A DNA stretch of 64,000 nt from Taxillus chinensis (lineage: Eukaryota > Streptophyta > Magnoliopsida > Santalales > Loranthaceae), in contig JAKCVP010000022.1 in NCBI GenBank assembly GCA_023512835.1, forward strand, positions 1 to 64,000, written 5' to 3'. The position numbers were made by a program, and so were the translations under genes. Positions 35,247 through 45,760 of this stretch are shown in pieces. The notes under the pieces were generated by a model. That model saw nothing but the letters and a program-made list of their open reading frames with translations, was not told the origin of the DNA and made no database searches. Each line of letters opens with the position of its first letter. The stretch's first letter is position 1.

Positions 35247-35745
35247 GGTGGTGTTTGGGAAGGATTGAAGGATGGTTCAGATGAGTTTGTGTGAGATGAA
35301 ATCCTGGAGGACAGGAAAGAAGAGAGCAGTACCAAGTCACAATATATTTGTCTGCGAGATAATTCCACCATCCGGTTGCTTCATCATCATATCGCCCCAC
35401 GTTCCCAGGGTCTCGTTCTACGGGGCAGGTGGCGGGTCCATCAAACGTCGCTCTTGCCCTAATGAGGCCTAGACTTGATTCGCCAGAGTTTCCTCAGCCT
35501 GTCCATCGACCCCTCCGACTGCCCTAGAGCTGCCCATGGGTGACTTCGTCACTCTTCACCTTCCAATGTCTCGTGCCAATGCAATAGAAACCTGAGCTCT
35601 TCGTAATTCCTGTTAATTCTTTTTCCTCTTCTTCACTCTCCTCTGCGCAACCCTTTCATCCCCCTCCTCTTGTCACCCACCCTCATAACCTTTAATCTAT
35701 CACGTTGCCAACCCCACCCTCCCTTGAATTTCAGCTCTCAACATA
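35247..35745. promoter_or_regulatory. Shared promoter between isomerase and kinase genes
   Basis: The 499-bp divergent region between the RpiB-type and kinase starts can act as a bidirectional promoter. It contains two CCCCAC sequences (35395-35400 and 35712-35717), the complement of the CreA carbon-repression consensus, and a strongly pyrimidine-rich tract (35630-35735) just before the kinase ATG. Binding is inference; the consensus is short. Confidence 0.5.
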
Positions 35746-37688
35746 ATGTCGAAGCGTCACTTGTTCGAGTCTCCCGATGGCTTGGTCAACAAGGCTCTAA
35801 GGGGCATTGTCCGGTACAACCCATCCTTGGCTCTTGACGAGAAGAACAGAGTCGTCTATGACACCAACTTCAACAAGGACCATGTAGCTATCATCTCTGG
35901 TGGTGGCTCTGGTCACGAGCCTGGATGGTCTGGCTATGTTGGCGACAACATGTTGGCCGCCGCCGTCGCTGGTGACATTTTCGCTAGCCCCAGCACCAAG
36001 CAAATCCTCTCGGGCATTCAAGCCGTACCTTCCAACAAGGGCTCCATCTTGGTCGTCACCAACTACACGGGTACGTCATGACCGTAACGCTCGGCCACGC
36101 ATGGGTAGCAATCTGACTGTGATTTAGGTGACTGCTTGCACTTTGGTCTAGCAAACGAGAAGGCCAACGCTCTTGGCGGTGCCCCATCCAAGATGATCAT
36201 TTGTGGCGACGATGTCTCAGTCGGCAAGAAGGGTAGCCTCGTCGGCCGCCGTGGTCTAGCTGGTCAAATCGGCGGTATGCACGATGTCATTTCATGCCTC
36301 GCTTAGCCCGTCTAATCAGTTCTATGCAGTGCTGAAGGTCATGGGCGGAGCTTCTGGTTCAGGAGCTTCCCTTGACGATGTCTATAACCTTGGTGTCTCC
36401 TTCTCACAGCAGATTGTCTCCATCGCAGCAACCCTCGACCACTGCCACGTGCCCGGACGCGCTGAGCACGCGACACTAAAAGAAGACGAGATTGAGCTTG
36501 GTACCGGTCCTCACAATGAACCTGTAAGCACAGAAACCGTGATCTGTGCGGTCAAAACCGACTGACGCTGACTGCCTCGTTCAGGGCTACCGCAAGATCT
36601 CTCCTGTACCCAAGCCGGAAGACTTCATTGGAGAAATCCTGAAGTACATCTTGGATCCCAACGACCCTGAGCGCAGCTATGTCAAGTTTGACGATGGTGA
36701 CGAGACCGCACTTCTTGTGAGCAACTTTGGTGGTGTATCACATTTGGAAATGGGCGCATTGGTCGACGAGCTCCTGGAGCAACTCCAAAATAACTGGAAG
36801 ATCGAGCCTGCTCGCACATATTGTGGTTTCCTCGAGACCTCGCTCAACGCACCAGCTTTCTCCGTCTCTGTCGTCAACTTGACTAAGGCTGCTGCCAACG
36901 GGCCTTACAAGGTTGACCAGATTAAGCAATTCCTTGATGTTAAGACCAGCACACAATGGGAATCTGTCGCCGGTCTTCAGAGCAAGCAGCGCAAGCGCGG
37001 CGATCAGTTCGTTCACCCTCCTGCGGAGCCTGTCAAGACTGTCGACGATGCCAAGGACCTGAAAGTTGAGCCCAAGCTGCTCGAGAACATGCTCCGAACA
37101 GCTTGCAATGCTCTCGTCGAGCGTGAGCCTGATTTGACCAAATGGGATACCGAGATGGGTGACGGTGACTGTGGTGAGACCCTCAAGACTGGTGCCACAT
37201 CGCTGCTTGATGCACTCGGCAAAGGTGTCGCCGCTAAAGGATCTGTTGTGGAGGTCCTACACGAGCTAGAGGACATTGTCGAGTCGAAGATGGGTGGTAC
37301 TCTCGGAGGTATCCTCGGCATCTTCTTCGTCTCGTTGACAAATTCACTGCAAAAGAACATCGCAGTTGTCAAGTCCGAAGGCCCTGTGAAAGCTTGGGCA
37401 TTGGCTGTGTCGGAAGCTCTGGGCAACCTTCGCCGTTACACTCCTGCCAAGGTCGGTGACAGAACTGTTATGGATGTTCTCATTCCCTTCGCCGAGCAGC
37501 TCGGCAGTACAGGAAATTTCGACGCTGGTGTGAAGGCAGCTGTCGACGGCGCTGAGGCTACCAAGAGGATGACACCTCGACTGGGCCGTGCTACGTATGT
37601 CGGCGGCAAAGAAGGCAAGGAGCTTCCTCCTGACCCAGGCGCATGGGGAGCTATGGAGGCGATCCAGGGTCTGAAGAATGGCATGTAA
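35746..37688 (+). CDS. Dihydroxyacetone kinase family protein, probable tetrulose kinase
   Basis: Exons 35746-36070, 36128-36274, 36330-36523 and 36585-37688 give 589 aa, standard for single-chain ATP-dependent Dak enzymes. The N-terminal DhaK domain has ISGGGSGHEPGWSGYVG and, at the end of exon 3, TGPHNEPG with His219, the residue that forms the covalent hemiaminal with the ketose carbonyl. The C-terminal DhaL domain starts near residue 345; TEMGDGDCGETLKTG supplies the Mg-ATP-binding Asp residues and MGGTLGGILGIFF the following helix. Dak enzymes phosphorylate dihydroxyacetone and some short ketoses. Homologues in the Yarrowia erythritol cluster (EYK1) and the bacterial LerK/DerK phosphorylate erythrulose. 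Divergent linkage to two sugar-phosphate isomerases favours an erythrulose kinase over a glycerol-route Dak, but sequence alone cannot decide. Confidence 0.93.
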
Positions 37689-37892
37689 AAGGAGGCATTT
37701 TGGGTCCGGAAACATGTAGTCTTGTACCAGCATGGAAAGCTGTTGATAACTCACGAAATGATGTGATGAATGATAATGTATCTTTTGTGCTTATCTGATG
37801 ATGTCTCCCATGGACCAAGGTCGTCGAGTGCACCCCCTTGACTGATGGAAACATCAAGCTGACCCGGACGAAGCCCCAAGAAGATGGAGGAT

Positions 37893-38836
37893 TCATGTGG
37901 GCTTCCGGCCGACGAGCTGAATACCACCTCCCCTGCAGATGATACCCTGAAGGCTCTCTTTCTCCACTTGGACGAGGAGTGCTTGCAAGCCCTGCCTCTG
38001 CTCACCCTCGGGCAAGTTCAGGGCAAAGTCATGCATGGCAGCGAGTAGAGTTTGCGCACCGAACAGGGCATACTTGTCAGAGGCCCCGCCGACGAGGTGA
38101 CGTTCGCTTTGAATGTCGACCAGGCCCTCTTTCTCAAAGACCTCTGGCAGTCTGACGGGCCAGTTCCAGGGACCGTCTTCGCCGGCGCGTGGGAAGAGAG
38201 TTCTGTTGAAGCGATAGGCTGCCGTCTGTTGCAATTGCACACCGTTTTCTTCGATGCCAAGGAACTTTTGGTTTGAGACGTCTGCCTCGCCCCACTGGAC
38301 CCACCCACCCGGCTCTACTGGCTAGTCAGCTTGATCAAACCATTGAAGCTTCGCAAGCGGCGTGCGAGTGTGGGAATGAGAGGTGAGTTGATGCACGTAC
38401 TCAGCAGCTTCAATACATTCCGCAGGAACGCGCCTGGGTCCTGGTTCTTGACTAGGGCAATCATGAACCGCATGTTCACAATGTCAAAGCTGCCCTGGAG
38501 ATGTTGCGGGATATCTTGGTGCACATCCAAGTACTTGACCGAGACGTTGGGAGGCAGCAAGTGCGCCTTTGGGAATTGGTGAAGTGAGACATCGAAGCCT
38601 GTAAGCGTGGCAGTTGGTGGCAGCTGCTCCGCGAGTTCAAGTAGCCAGATTCCTGTGCCTGTACCAATGTCGGCGACGGCCAGGTTCGGATTGGATATGT
38701 CGATGGAGGGATGCGTGGTGTAGGGCCAAGACTTCTTCCACAGAAAATGGCCCAGGTTGAGCCTATTCGAGTCAATATAGGATCGGCGGAGCTCATAGAC
38801 GCCTGTGCCTTTGACGGGAGATGGATCGGGAGGCAT
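37893..38836 (-). CDS. SAM-dependent methyltransferase
   Basis: Exons 38836-38401 and 38314-37893 give 285 aa. The intron has a GTACGT donor and GTAG acceptor, restoring KLLKPGGWVQWGEAD. The class-I fold is clear: motif I VADIGTGTGIWLLELAEQL, an acidic loop after strand 2 (GFDVSLHQFP), and SFDIVNMRFMIALVKN before the post-motif KPGGW strand. It resembles the broad fungal group of LaeA/UMTA-like small-molecule methyltransferases. Substrate is not predictable. It converges with the kinase gene, leaving about 200 bp between stop codons. Confidence 0.88.
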
Positions 38837-39936
38837 AGTGCTGATGTTGTGGCTTTGATGGCTTTCGGTACGAGACGTCGATGTGAAACAGGTGCTATGC
38901 TAGGTACTGCATCTGGAAAGGCTACAGCACGTGTACCCTGAGGTAGCTGACGAGGATCACTGGGAAGGAGGAACATGAACGCTTTATACCTGCTGCTACG
39001 CTCTAGATTACAGATCTACCTACCTAGCGTAGTCCGGTACTCGGATTTAGTGCTCATGGGTTCCTCGTAGGATACGTTAGTTGTGTGCATGAGAGCCAAT
39101 CATAGCTTGTGATCTTCTTCGTTGCCCAACCGCAAAGGCAGTATATTGCCTAATAAGCGGAACAAAATGTTCGCTGAACGCAAGCCTGCTCAAAGTGGAC
39201 CGATCTTCAAGAGTTGTCCTGTCAGATGCATTGCAGCTTTACTCGCGGGGTCGCAACCATTGGTGCTTGTACAACGTAACGCGATGCAGGAACGGCGAAC
39301 AAGGCGGCCCTTTGCTCCTGACGAACAGCGTGCGCGGCTAATCAGAGCTCCTTTCGGCTTGTGCAGCCTGCGACAATCTCGAGACATTGACCTGCATTTT
39401 GGCGCCTGGCCGCTACAAGAAGAGTTGAGTGGTGGGTCACAAGGTTGTAGAGACGTACTGCTTTGGAATGCACAAGGCCGAAACTGTAAGAGCTGCTACA
39501 GTGGCAGCAGACGTGCTCTGAAGACGAAACCCGTAGAATCCTTGAAGCGCCTGAAAGAGAAACAACCCCGCCATTTCAGAGCGCTGTACGAAGCAGAGAC
39601 ATGTGAAATGGAGCATGACAGCATGATGATCAGGGCGTGCGGTCCACGGAGCTGTCATGTCAAGTCAGAACGTGCTGGGGGCCACTTGCGGCTCCTGCGC
39701 TCGGACCAGTCAACACTGCGTCAGTCATTCATCGTTTCAAACCTCACGCCTCTCTTCCTCTTGACTCTCTCTTTCTCCCCAATAAGACTCGATCGCCATA
39801 CCTCTCGCTTCCGCCCACACCCTGTCGCTTAGCGCCTCCAAGCGCATACTTATCCTCCACCTGTCTGTCTTGAACTGCTGGCTTCACACCCGCACCCACA
39901 AATCCCACCAAACCGCGACATCCGCCACCCTCCATT
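38837..39936. promoter_or_regulatory. Divergent promoter region of methyltransferase and XRN1
   Basis: This 1.1-kb region between two divergent starts contains a 236-codon open frame beginning at a non-ATG codon (39122), with no family similarity, taken as leader or random. The last 200 bases before XRN1 are strongly C- and T-rich, typical of a housekeeping promoter/leader. Confidence 0.5.
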
Positions 39937-42900
39937 ATGGGTGTTCCAAAGTTCTTCCGCTGGATGAGCGAGCGCTATCCTGCTATATCGCAGCTCATCG
40001 CGGAAAACAGAATCCCAGAGTTCGACTGTCTTTACCTGGACATGAACGGAATCATCCACAACTGTACACATAAAGACAGCGACCGTCCTGATTTTCGCAT
40101 GACAGAAGATAAGATGTTTATTGCTATCTTCAACTACATTGAACACCTATTCGGCAAGATTAAACCCCAGAAGCTATTCTTCATGGCTATTGATGGCGTT
40201 GCGCCCCGCGCAAAGATGAACCAGCAGCGATCGAGACGCTTCCGGACTGCCCTCGACGCTGAAAGAGCTAGGGAAAAAGCTGAAAAGGAGGGTGTTGAGA
40301 TGCCGAGCGAGCCCCCGTTCGATAGCAATTGTATCACTCCCGGCACCGAGTTCATGGCCCGCCTCTCCAAACAATTAAAGTATTTCATCCATAAAAAGGT
40401 CACTGAGGACGCCGACTGGCAGGGCGTCGAAGTTGTCCTGTCTGGTCATGAAGTTCCCGGTGAAGGCGAACACAAGATCATGGAGTACATTCGTCAGGCA
40501 AAGTCGCAGCCAGGATATGATGCGAATCGTCGTCACTGTTTGTACGGTCTTGATGCCGATCTGATCATGTTGGGTCTGCTGTCACATGATCCTCACTTTT
40601 GCTTGCTTCGTGAGGAGGTCACTTTTGGCCCGCAGCGCAAACAAAAGAGTAAGGAGCTTGAGCATCAGAACTTTTATCTGATGCATCTCTGCATGGTCCG
40701 CGAGTACCTGGAGCTGGAGTTTCAGGACCTGCGCGAGTCTGGCGCGCTCACCTTTCCATTTGACATGGAACGCATCATTGATGATTTTATTCTCATGGCA
40801 TTTTTCGTGGGAAACGATTTCCTACCGAATCTTCCGCACCTGCATATTAACGAAGGTGCATTGGCCTTAATGTTTGACGTGTACAAGAAGACTCTACCAA
40901 AGATGGAGGGCTACATGAACCAAGGTGGTTCAATTGATCTGAATCGCCTCGGGATGCTCCTCGAAGGCCTCTCCGCTGTTGAATACCGCTTCTTCGAGGC
41001 TGACAACTCCGATGCAAGCTGGTTGAGGAGCAAGCAGAGAATGGAAGGCGAGGAACAGAAGCAGACTGCGAAGAAGGGCAAACTGACCCTGAGCTCGCAG
41101 CAAAAGGAAATCTTCCGTGGCATCAAGAAGTGGGTCAACCAGAATACTGAGAGCGACGCGAAACCCCCTTATGATCTTCCCAAGACCTTGCCTGCTCGAG
41201 ACCGCGAGTTCGTAAAACAACTTGCTGAGAGCTTGCATGTTCAGTGGGATACTGTTGAGGATGACAAAGGAGACCGCTTCCTTCAGCTCACCTGGCCAAC
41301 CCCCTTGGACGAGGAGGACGAGGACGATGAAGAGTCCACGAGTGCCGTGTTCCGCGTCATCAAACGCTACGATAATGCTCAAGTCGTCGACGTCTCGGCT
41401 GAGCAGGCGCAAGAAGAAATGGACAAGAAGTACGAAGAAAAGTTCCAGCAGTGGAAAAATCAATACTACAAGGAAAAGTTTGAGTGGGGCCTCGACAATG
41501 AGGAAGAGATGCGCAAACTCACTGAAAACTACGTCCAAGGCCTACAATGGGTGCTCTTCTACTACTATCGAGGCGTTGCCTCGTGGCCGTGGTACTTTCA
41601 GTACCATTATTCCCCTATGATTTCCGACGTCAGGAAAGGTCTGAAAGCCGACATGAATTTTAAGCTTGGTCAGCCTTTCAGGCCCTTCCAACAACTCATG
41701 GGTGTCCTGCCCGATCGAAGCAAGTCGATCGTTCCGGACATCTACCACCCGCTCATGACGGAGGACAAGTCTCCAATCATCGACTTCTACCCGCGCGACT
41801 TTGAGCTCGACATGAACGGCAAAAAGATGGAATGGGAGGCTGTTGTGAAGATTCCATTCATTGACGAGAAGCGGCTTTTGGAGGCCATGGCGACCAAGGA
41901 CCATCTTCTCACGGACGACCAGAACAGTCGCAACAGTTTTGGCGTCTCTACCAGATTTGCCTACGATGAGAACAGCAACTACATTTACCCATCATCGATA
42001 CCTGGTGTTTTTAACGACATTCCCAACTGCAAGTGCATCGAGAACGACTTCGAGCTTCCTACCATGGACGGTCTTGAAGTCTACGTCGGTCTTTGCGACG
42101 GCGTCAAATTAGGTGAAGCAGCATTAGCTGGCTTCCCCAGTCTCAAGACGCTTCCGTTTGCTGGTCAACTTGGTTTCCATGGCGTCAGCGTTTTCCAGCA
42201 AGAAAGCAGGAACCAAAGTATGGTTGTCACTTTCCTGGACGCTGAACAGCGTACACGCGTGGAAGAAGCGAAGAAGAAACTTGGCAAGACTTGTCATGTT
42301 GGCTATCCTTTCTTGCAGGAAGCCTTGATTACCAGAGTCTCTGATGAGATGTTTGACTACACGATCGATGCCTCTGGCAATATCCAGACCACTCCTCACG
42401 GAGACTTTGAGATTCGTGAGTTCCAGAAGAAGGCCGAGCGCATTGAAACCACATACTCTAAGCGGCTTGGCATGATCATTGGCACAGTCGACTCTCTCGT
42501 GCATGTTGACATGTTGCGCGGACTTAAGAAGACCGAAGAGGGTGCCATGATCAAGGAGTTTGGCGAGATTCCCGGCCTAGAAACTGATTACGCAACACAG
42601 GCCATTGTTGACGAGGTTATCAGTCCCGACCAGCGCTTCCTCGAACGAGCTGCTCTTCCAATCGAGGAAGAATTCCCAATCAATGGCCAGGCATTCTACT
42701 TGGGCGAGGTAGCATATGGACGGCCGCTACAAGTGTGCGAGCACACAGGCAAGGATAAGGTCACCGTGTGGCTCGGTGTCCTGGAACGAGGTATACCCGA
42801 TCTTGACAATGAGACCTGGGCCAAGAAAAAGGTCCTGGATGTCGAACGCAAGGCCAAGTATACGCCGTCTTACTCCGTCGCAAAGCAGTTGGGTCTGAAC

Positions 42901-44208
42901 GGTCTTGCTTTGAGCAAGCTCATGTCGTCTCTGACTGTTCAATCGCGAGGCCTAAAGATCAACCTAGGCCTGAACCTCAAGTTCGAGGCCCGTAAGCAAA
43001 AGGTATTGGGCTACTCACGAAAGTCCAATTCTGGATGGGAGTTCTCACCGAAAGCTGTCAACCTGATTGTCGAGTATATGACCAAGTTCCCGGACTTTAT
43101 TGCAGGACTTCAGAGGAACCCTCAGGGCGACGTGTACCACGACACCGACTTCTATGCCGAGGACGAAGCATCCGCGAAGATGAAGGAGATTGGCGACTGG
43201 CTCAAGTCTATTCAGTCCAAGTCCTTTGAGCGTGTTACCCTTGATGCTGAACAGCTCGACTCGGATGTTGTCATGGAGCTGGAGCGTGCGATTGACGAGT
43301 TTGCTGCAAGCGCTCCTGCAATGAATGCAAAGAAGGTGCAGGGCGTCCCTCGTCACGCACTTCTGAAGCCTACAGATGCTGAGCAGCGTCTTGGTGATCA
43401 AAAATTCGCCGTGGGCGACCGCATCCTTTATGCTGACAACACTGGCAAGATCCCGCTTGGTCTCACTGGAACAGTGGTTGGCCTTACCCGCACTTCGCGT
43501 ACGACATTACTGGATGTCCTCATGGATCAGACTTTTATGTCTGGTACAACTCTGTCGGACCGATGCTCAGTGTTCCGTGGACAGACTGTGCAGTCATCTT
43601 CTTGCCTGAACCTGACCAACAAGCAGCTCGTCATCTGGACTCAGCATTCTAAGCGTCAGCAGCAAGCTCAGACATCTACGTACTATACCAACGGAATGTC
43701 TCATGCCCCTGCGGGACAAGCGTACGGAATGCCTGGAGGACCGCAACTGCGACCTGCCGACGTACCTGCAGCACTCTCGGGATCATACAGGGGCGCAATC
43801 AACGGCCATCAAGCCAACGGTGCGCAACGCGGCCACCAGCAGTCGATGCCATACCGACCCAACTCAACTGCGTCAAACCCATTCCCTCACCAGCCTCGAG
43901 GAGGTCAACAACAAGGTCAACGCGGTGCACATGTACAAGGTGGCAACGTTCGTGCGAACAATCGTGGCTTCCAGCCTGGTTCTCGGGGCCGTGGTGGTAA
44001 CCGTGGAGGGTTTACCGTGGTCGACAACAGCGATCCCAACGAAGGTGTGCTTCGAAACAATCCCAACTTCAGACGCCAAAACTACTCATCTGTTGCGCCT
44101 CCAGCAAGCCTTGATGCTCGAGGCGGCGGAGGTGGACGCGGACGAGGAGGTCGTGGTAGAGGACGTGGTGGAGGTGGCAGAGGCCGAGGTGAAGTGCAGG
44201 CTGTCTAG
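39937..44208 (+). CDS. XRN1: 5'-3' exoribonuclease 1
   Basis: One 1423-aa frame without introns starts with MGVPKFFRWMSERYP, the invariant XRN N-terminus. Metal-binding acidic residues are all visible: CLYLDMNGIIH, MAIDGVAPRAKMNQQRSRRF with the basic 5'-phosphate pocket, PGEGEHKIMEYIR, LYGLDADLIMLGL and FFVGNDFLPNLPHL. The helical XRN_M segment follows, then the D1-D3 domains specific to the cytoplasmic Xrn1 form, and an SH3-like domain near 1155-1230 (AVGDRILYADNTGKIP). The C-terminal tail (about 1250-1423) is Gln/Asn-rich and ends in clustered RGG repeats. Xrn1 degrades decapped, 5'-monophosphorylated mRNA in the cytoplasm and P-bodies. Length matches family (about 1400-1500 aa). Long D1 and SH3 regions distinguish it from nuclear Rat1. 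Confidence 0.97.
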   Translation: MGVPKFFRWMSERYPAISQLIAENRIPEFDCLYLDMNGIIHNCTHKDSDRPDFRMTEDKMFIAIFNYIEHLFGKIKPQKLFFMAIDGVAPRAKMNQQRSRRFRTALDAERAREKAEKEGVEMPSEPPFDSNCITPGTEFMARLSKQLKYFIHKKVTEDADWQGVEVVLSGHEVPGEGEHKIMEYIRQAKSQPGYDANRRHCLYGLDADLIMLGLLSHDPHFCLLREEVTFGPQRKQKSKELEHQNFYLMHLCMVREYLELEFQDLRESGALTFPFDMERIIDDFILMAFFVGNDFLPNLPHLHINEGALALMFDVYKKTLPKMEGYMNQGGSIDLNRLGMLLEGLSAVEYRFFEADNSDASWLRSKQRMEGEEQKQTAKKGKLTLSSQQKEIFRGIKKWVNQNTESDAKPPYDLPKTLPARDREFVKQLAESLHVQWDTVEDDKGDRFLQLTWPTPLDEEDEDDEESTSAVFRVIKRYDNAQVVDVSAEQAQEEMDKKYEEKFQQWKNQYYKEKFEWGLDNEEEMRKLTENYVQGLQWVLFYYYRGVASWPWYFQYHYSPMISDVRKGLKADMNFKLGQPFRPFQQLMGVLPDRSKSIVPDIYHPLMTEDKSPIIDFYPRDFELDMNGKKMEWEAVVKIPFIDEKRLLEAMATKDHLLTDDQNSRNSFGVSTRFAYDENSNYIYPSSIPGVFNDIPNCKCIENDFELPTMDGLEVYVGLCDGVKLGEAALAGFPSLKTLPFAGQLGFHGVSVFQQESRNQSMVVTFLDAEQRTRVEEAKKKLGKTCHVGYPFLQEALITRVSDEMFDYTIDASGNIQTTPHGDFEIREFQKKAERIETTYSKRLGMIIGTVDSLVHVDMLRGLKKTEEGAMIKEFGEIPGLETDYATQAIVDEVISPDQRFLERAALPIEEEFPINGQAFYLGEVAYGRPLQVCEHTGKDKVTVWLGVLERGIPDLDNETWAKKKVLDVERKAKYTPSYSVAKQLGLNGLALSKLMSSLTVQSRGLKINLGLNLKFEARKQKVLGYSRKSNSGWEFSPKAVNLIVEYMTKFPDFIAGLQRNPQGDVYHDTDFYAEDEASAKMKEIGDWLKSIQSKSFERVTLDAEQLDSDVVMELERAIDEFAASAPAMNAKKVQGVPRHALLKPTDAEQRLGDQKFAVGDRILYADNTGKIPLGLTGTVVGLTRTSRTTLLDVLMDQTFMSGTTLSDRCSVFRGQTVQSSSCLNLTNKQLVIWTQHSKRQQQAQTSTYYTNGMSHAPAGQAYGMPGGPQLRPADVPAALSGSYRGAINGHQANGAQRGHQQSMPYRPNSTASNPFPHQPRGGQQQGQRGAHVQGGNVRANNRGFQPGSRGRGGNRGGFTVVDNSDPNEGVLRNNPNFRRQNYSSVAPPASLDARGGGGGRGRGGRGRGRGGGGRGRGEVQAV

Positions 44209-44847
44209 AGGGCAGCTGCTCCGTTACTAGTACTGAGAAGCTAGGTAATTGTGCTGCAAGAGATGGCCCTGAATCCAAAGGGACGTTGAACACACGAATG
44301 GCTTGTGATTCATAGAATAAGAAGAACGTTGTTGAGATGGGTTGCTCCATTGATCTCCTCCCGAGTGCTTAGAATTCCCACACGTACCTGGGTCACGCAC
44401 CACGGTCATGTTCTTCTTGTTAGCTTCTGACAGTGAACATTCGAGACGTGGAGCACAGCGACAGCCATGTTGAGGCCACGACTAACGTCCCAGCGTGCAG
44501 GCCCGGGCATTCAGGTATGCACATGGAGTGTATTGCAGCGCTCGACGCAATAATGGGTCGAGGTCCCGTCCGCATCCATGTCCGGCGCCGGCACATCTTT
44601 CGCCCGACGAAGCTGTAACCTCTGGAGCTTCTCGTATGATGCAGACGTGTCCTCCACGTACCTGACACTCGCTCTCACATCCCGTCCAATTGACCACTTC
44701 CACCCTGCACCTTCCTTTGCGACTCTCCTTGATTGACTTCCCCCACGCGTCCTGCCACTGTATGGCATAAGCCTCGTCCGCATCTCATCACACCCAGCAC
44801 CGCGCAACACTCATCCAGCCCAGCCAACCTAGAAAACGCCCAGCACA
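44209..44847. other. Intergenic, XRN1 3' flank and SPC3 promoter
   Basis: No gene is supported. The 130 bases before the SPC3 start are C-rich. Confidence 0.5.
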
Positions 44848-45760
44848 ATGCACTCCGCCCTCAACCGCCTGCAAAACACCTTCTCCTCCTTCACAACCTA
44901 CGCCACAATCCTCGCAGCCCTCGTAGCAACAGTGTCCCTCCTCACGACCCCGGTCCCCAACATCCCCGCCAACGCCCTAACCCTCCGCAATGTCCAAGCA
45001 GTAAAAGGCCGCCCGCACTACTACACGAGCAAAAAGGAAGAATACGCACACATCAAATTCGACCTCGATCTCGATATATCAAGCCTCTTCACCTGGAACA
45101 CAAAGCAAGTCTTCCTCTACATTGTCGCCTCGTACCCGCCTGCAAAAGACGACTCCGCCCAAGGCTGGTCAGAAAGTATCATCTGGGACGCGATTCTCAA
45201 ATCACCCGTCCAGCCAGCGCACCATAATCAATACGTGTATCCCGCCGACAAGTCCGCGCGCAAAGCCGGGGAGATCCACCGGCGGACGCAAGAAGGAAGC
45301 GGTGGTCACGGCGCTGCCCTCTGACGCAGCGCCCGGTATCCTGAAGCTCAGCAATCAGCGCCCAAAGTATCAAATCACTGATCCGTCGGGGAAGATTGCG
45401 GGTGTGCCGAATGCGACGCTCAGTCTGCATTATAATATCCAGCCGTGGGTTGGCGCGCTGATTTGGGGTAATCCCGTGGCGCGCACGCCCTCTACGCTCG
45501 GCTCGCCCGCCAAGGTTGTGAATAAGCGTGTTGCGGAGAAGTTGGCGGCCAAGGAGGTGCAGATGGGCGATTGGTGGATGAGGCTCGTGCCTGATTCTGT
45601 CAAGGGGCTGACGTGGAAGACTATTAGCGGGGAGGGGGCGCGGTCAAAGGCTTTTGATTTGCCGGCGCTCAAGGAGAGGAAGGAGGCTGCGAAGGAGGCT
45701 GGGGGTAGTTTGAATGTTGAGAGGGGTGGGGAGCGGTCCAAGGAGGAAGGCTTCTTTTAG
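44848..45760 (+). CDS. SPC3: Signal peptidase complex subunit Spc3, with an apparent frame break
   Basis: The first part (44848 to about 45270) starts with an N-terminal membrane anchor (TYATILAALVATVSLLTTP) and the luminal segment YAHIKFDLDLDISSLFTWNTKQVFLYIVA, a hallmark of Spc3/SPC22-23. The second part (about 45300-45760), in the +1 frame, carries the conserved NQRPKYQITDPSGKIAG and YNIQPWVGALIWG. The first frame stops at 45324, so the two halves do not join in one frame. Options: an extra G in the G4 run at 45268-45271 (dropping one gives 303 aa), or a 58-nt intron 45235-45292 (GTGTAT donor, GCAAG acceptor, phase 0, 284 aa) lacking a clear branch site. Spc3 is a required luminal part of the ER signal peptidase, so a true null would be unexpected. 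Coding-strand composition also flips from C-rich to G-rich here. Confidence 0.85.

Noticed and set aside
19399..38836. Secondary-metabolite cluster (MFS pumps, methyltransferase, SnoaL-like protein)
   Set aside because: No polyketide synthase, peptide synthetase, terpene synthase or other backbone enzyme is present, and housekeeping-type transporters intervene.
39122..39832. 236-codon plus-strand frame upstream of XRN1
   Set aside because: It starts at a non-ATG codon, has no family similarity and a Cys/Arg-rich random composition, and lies in the leader of XRN1.
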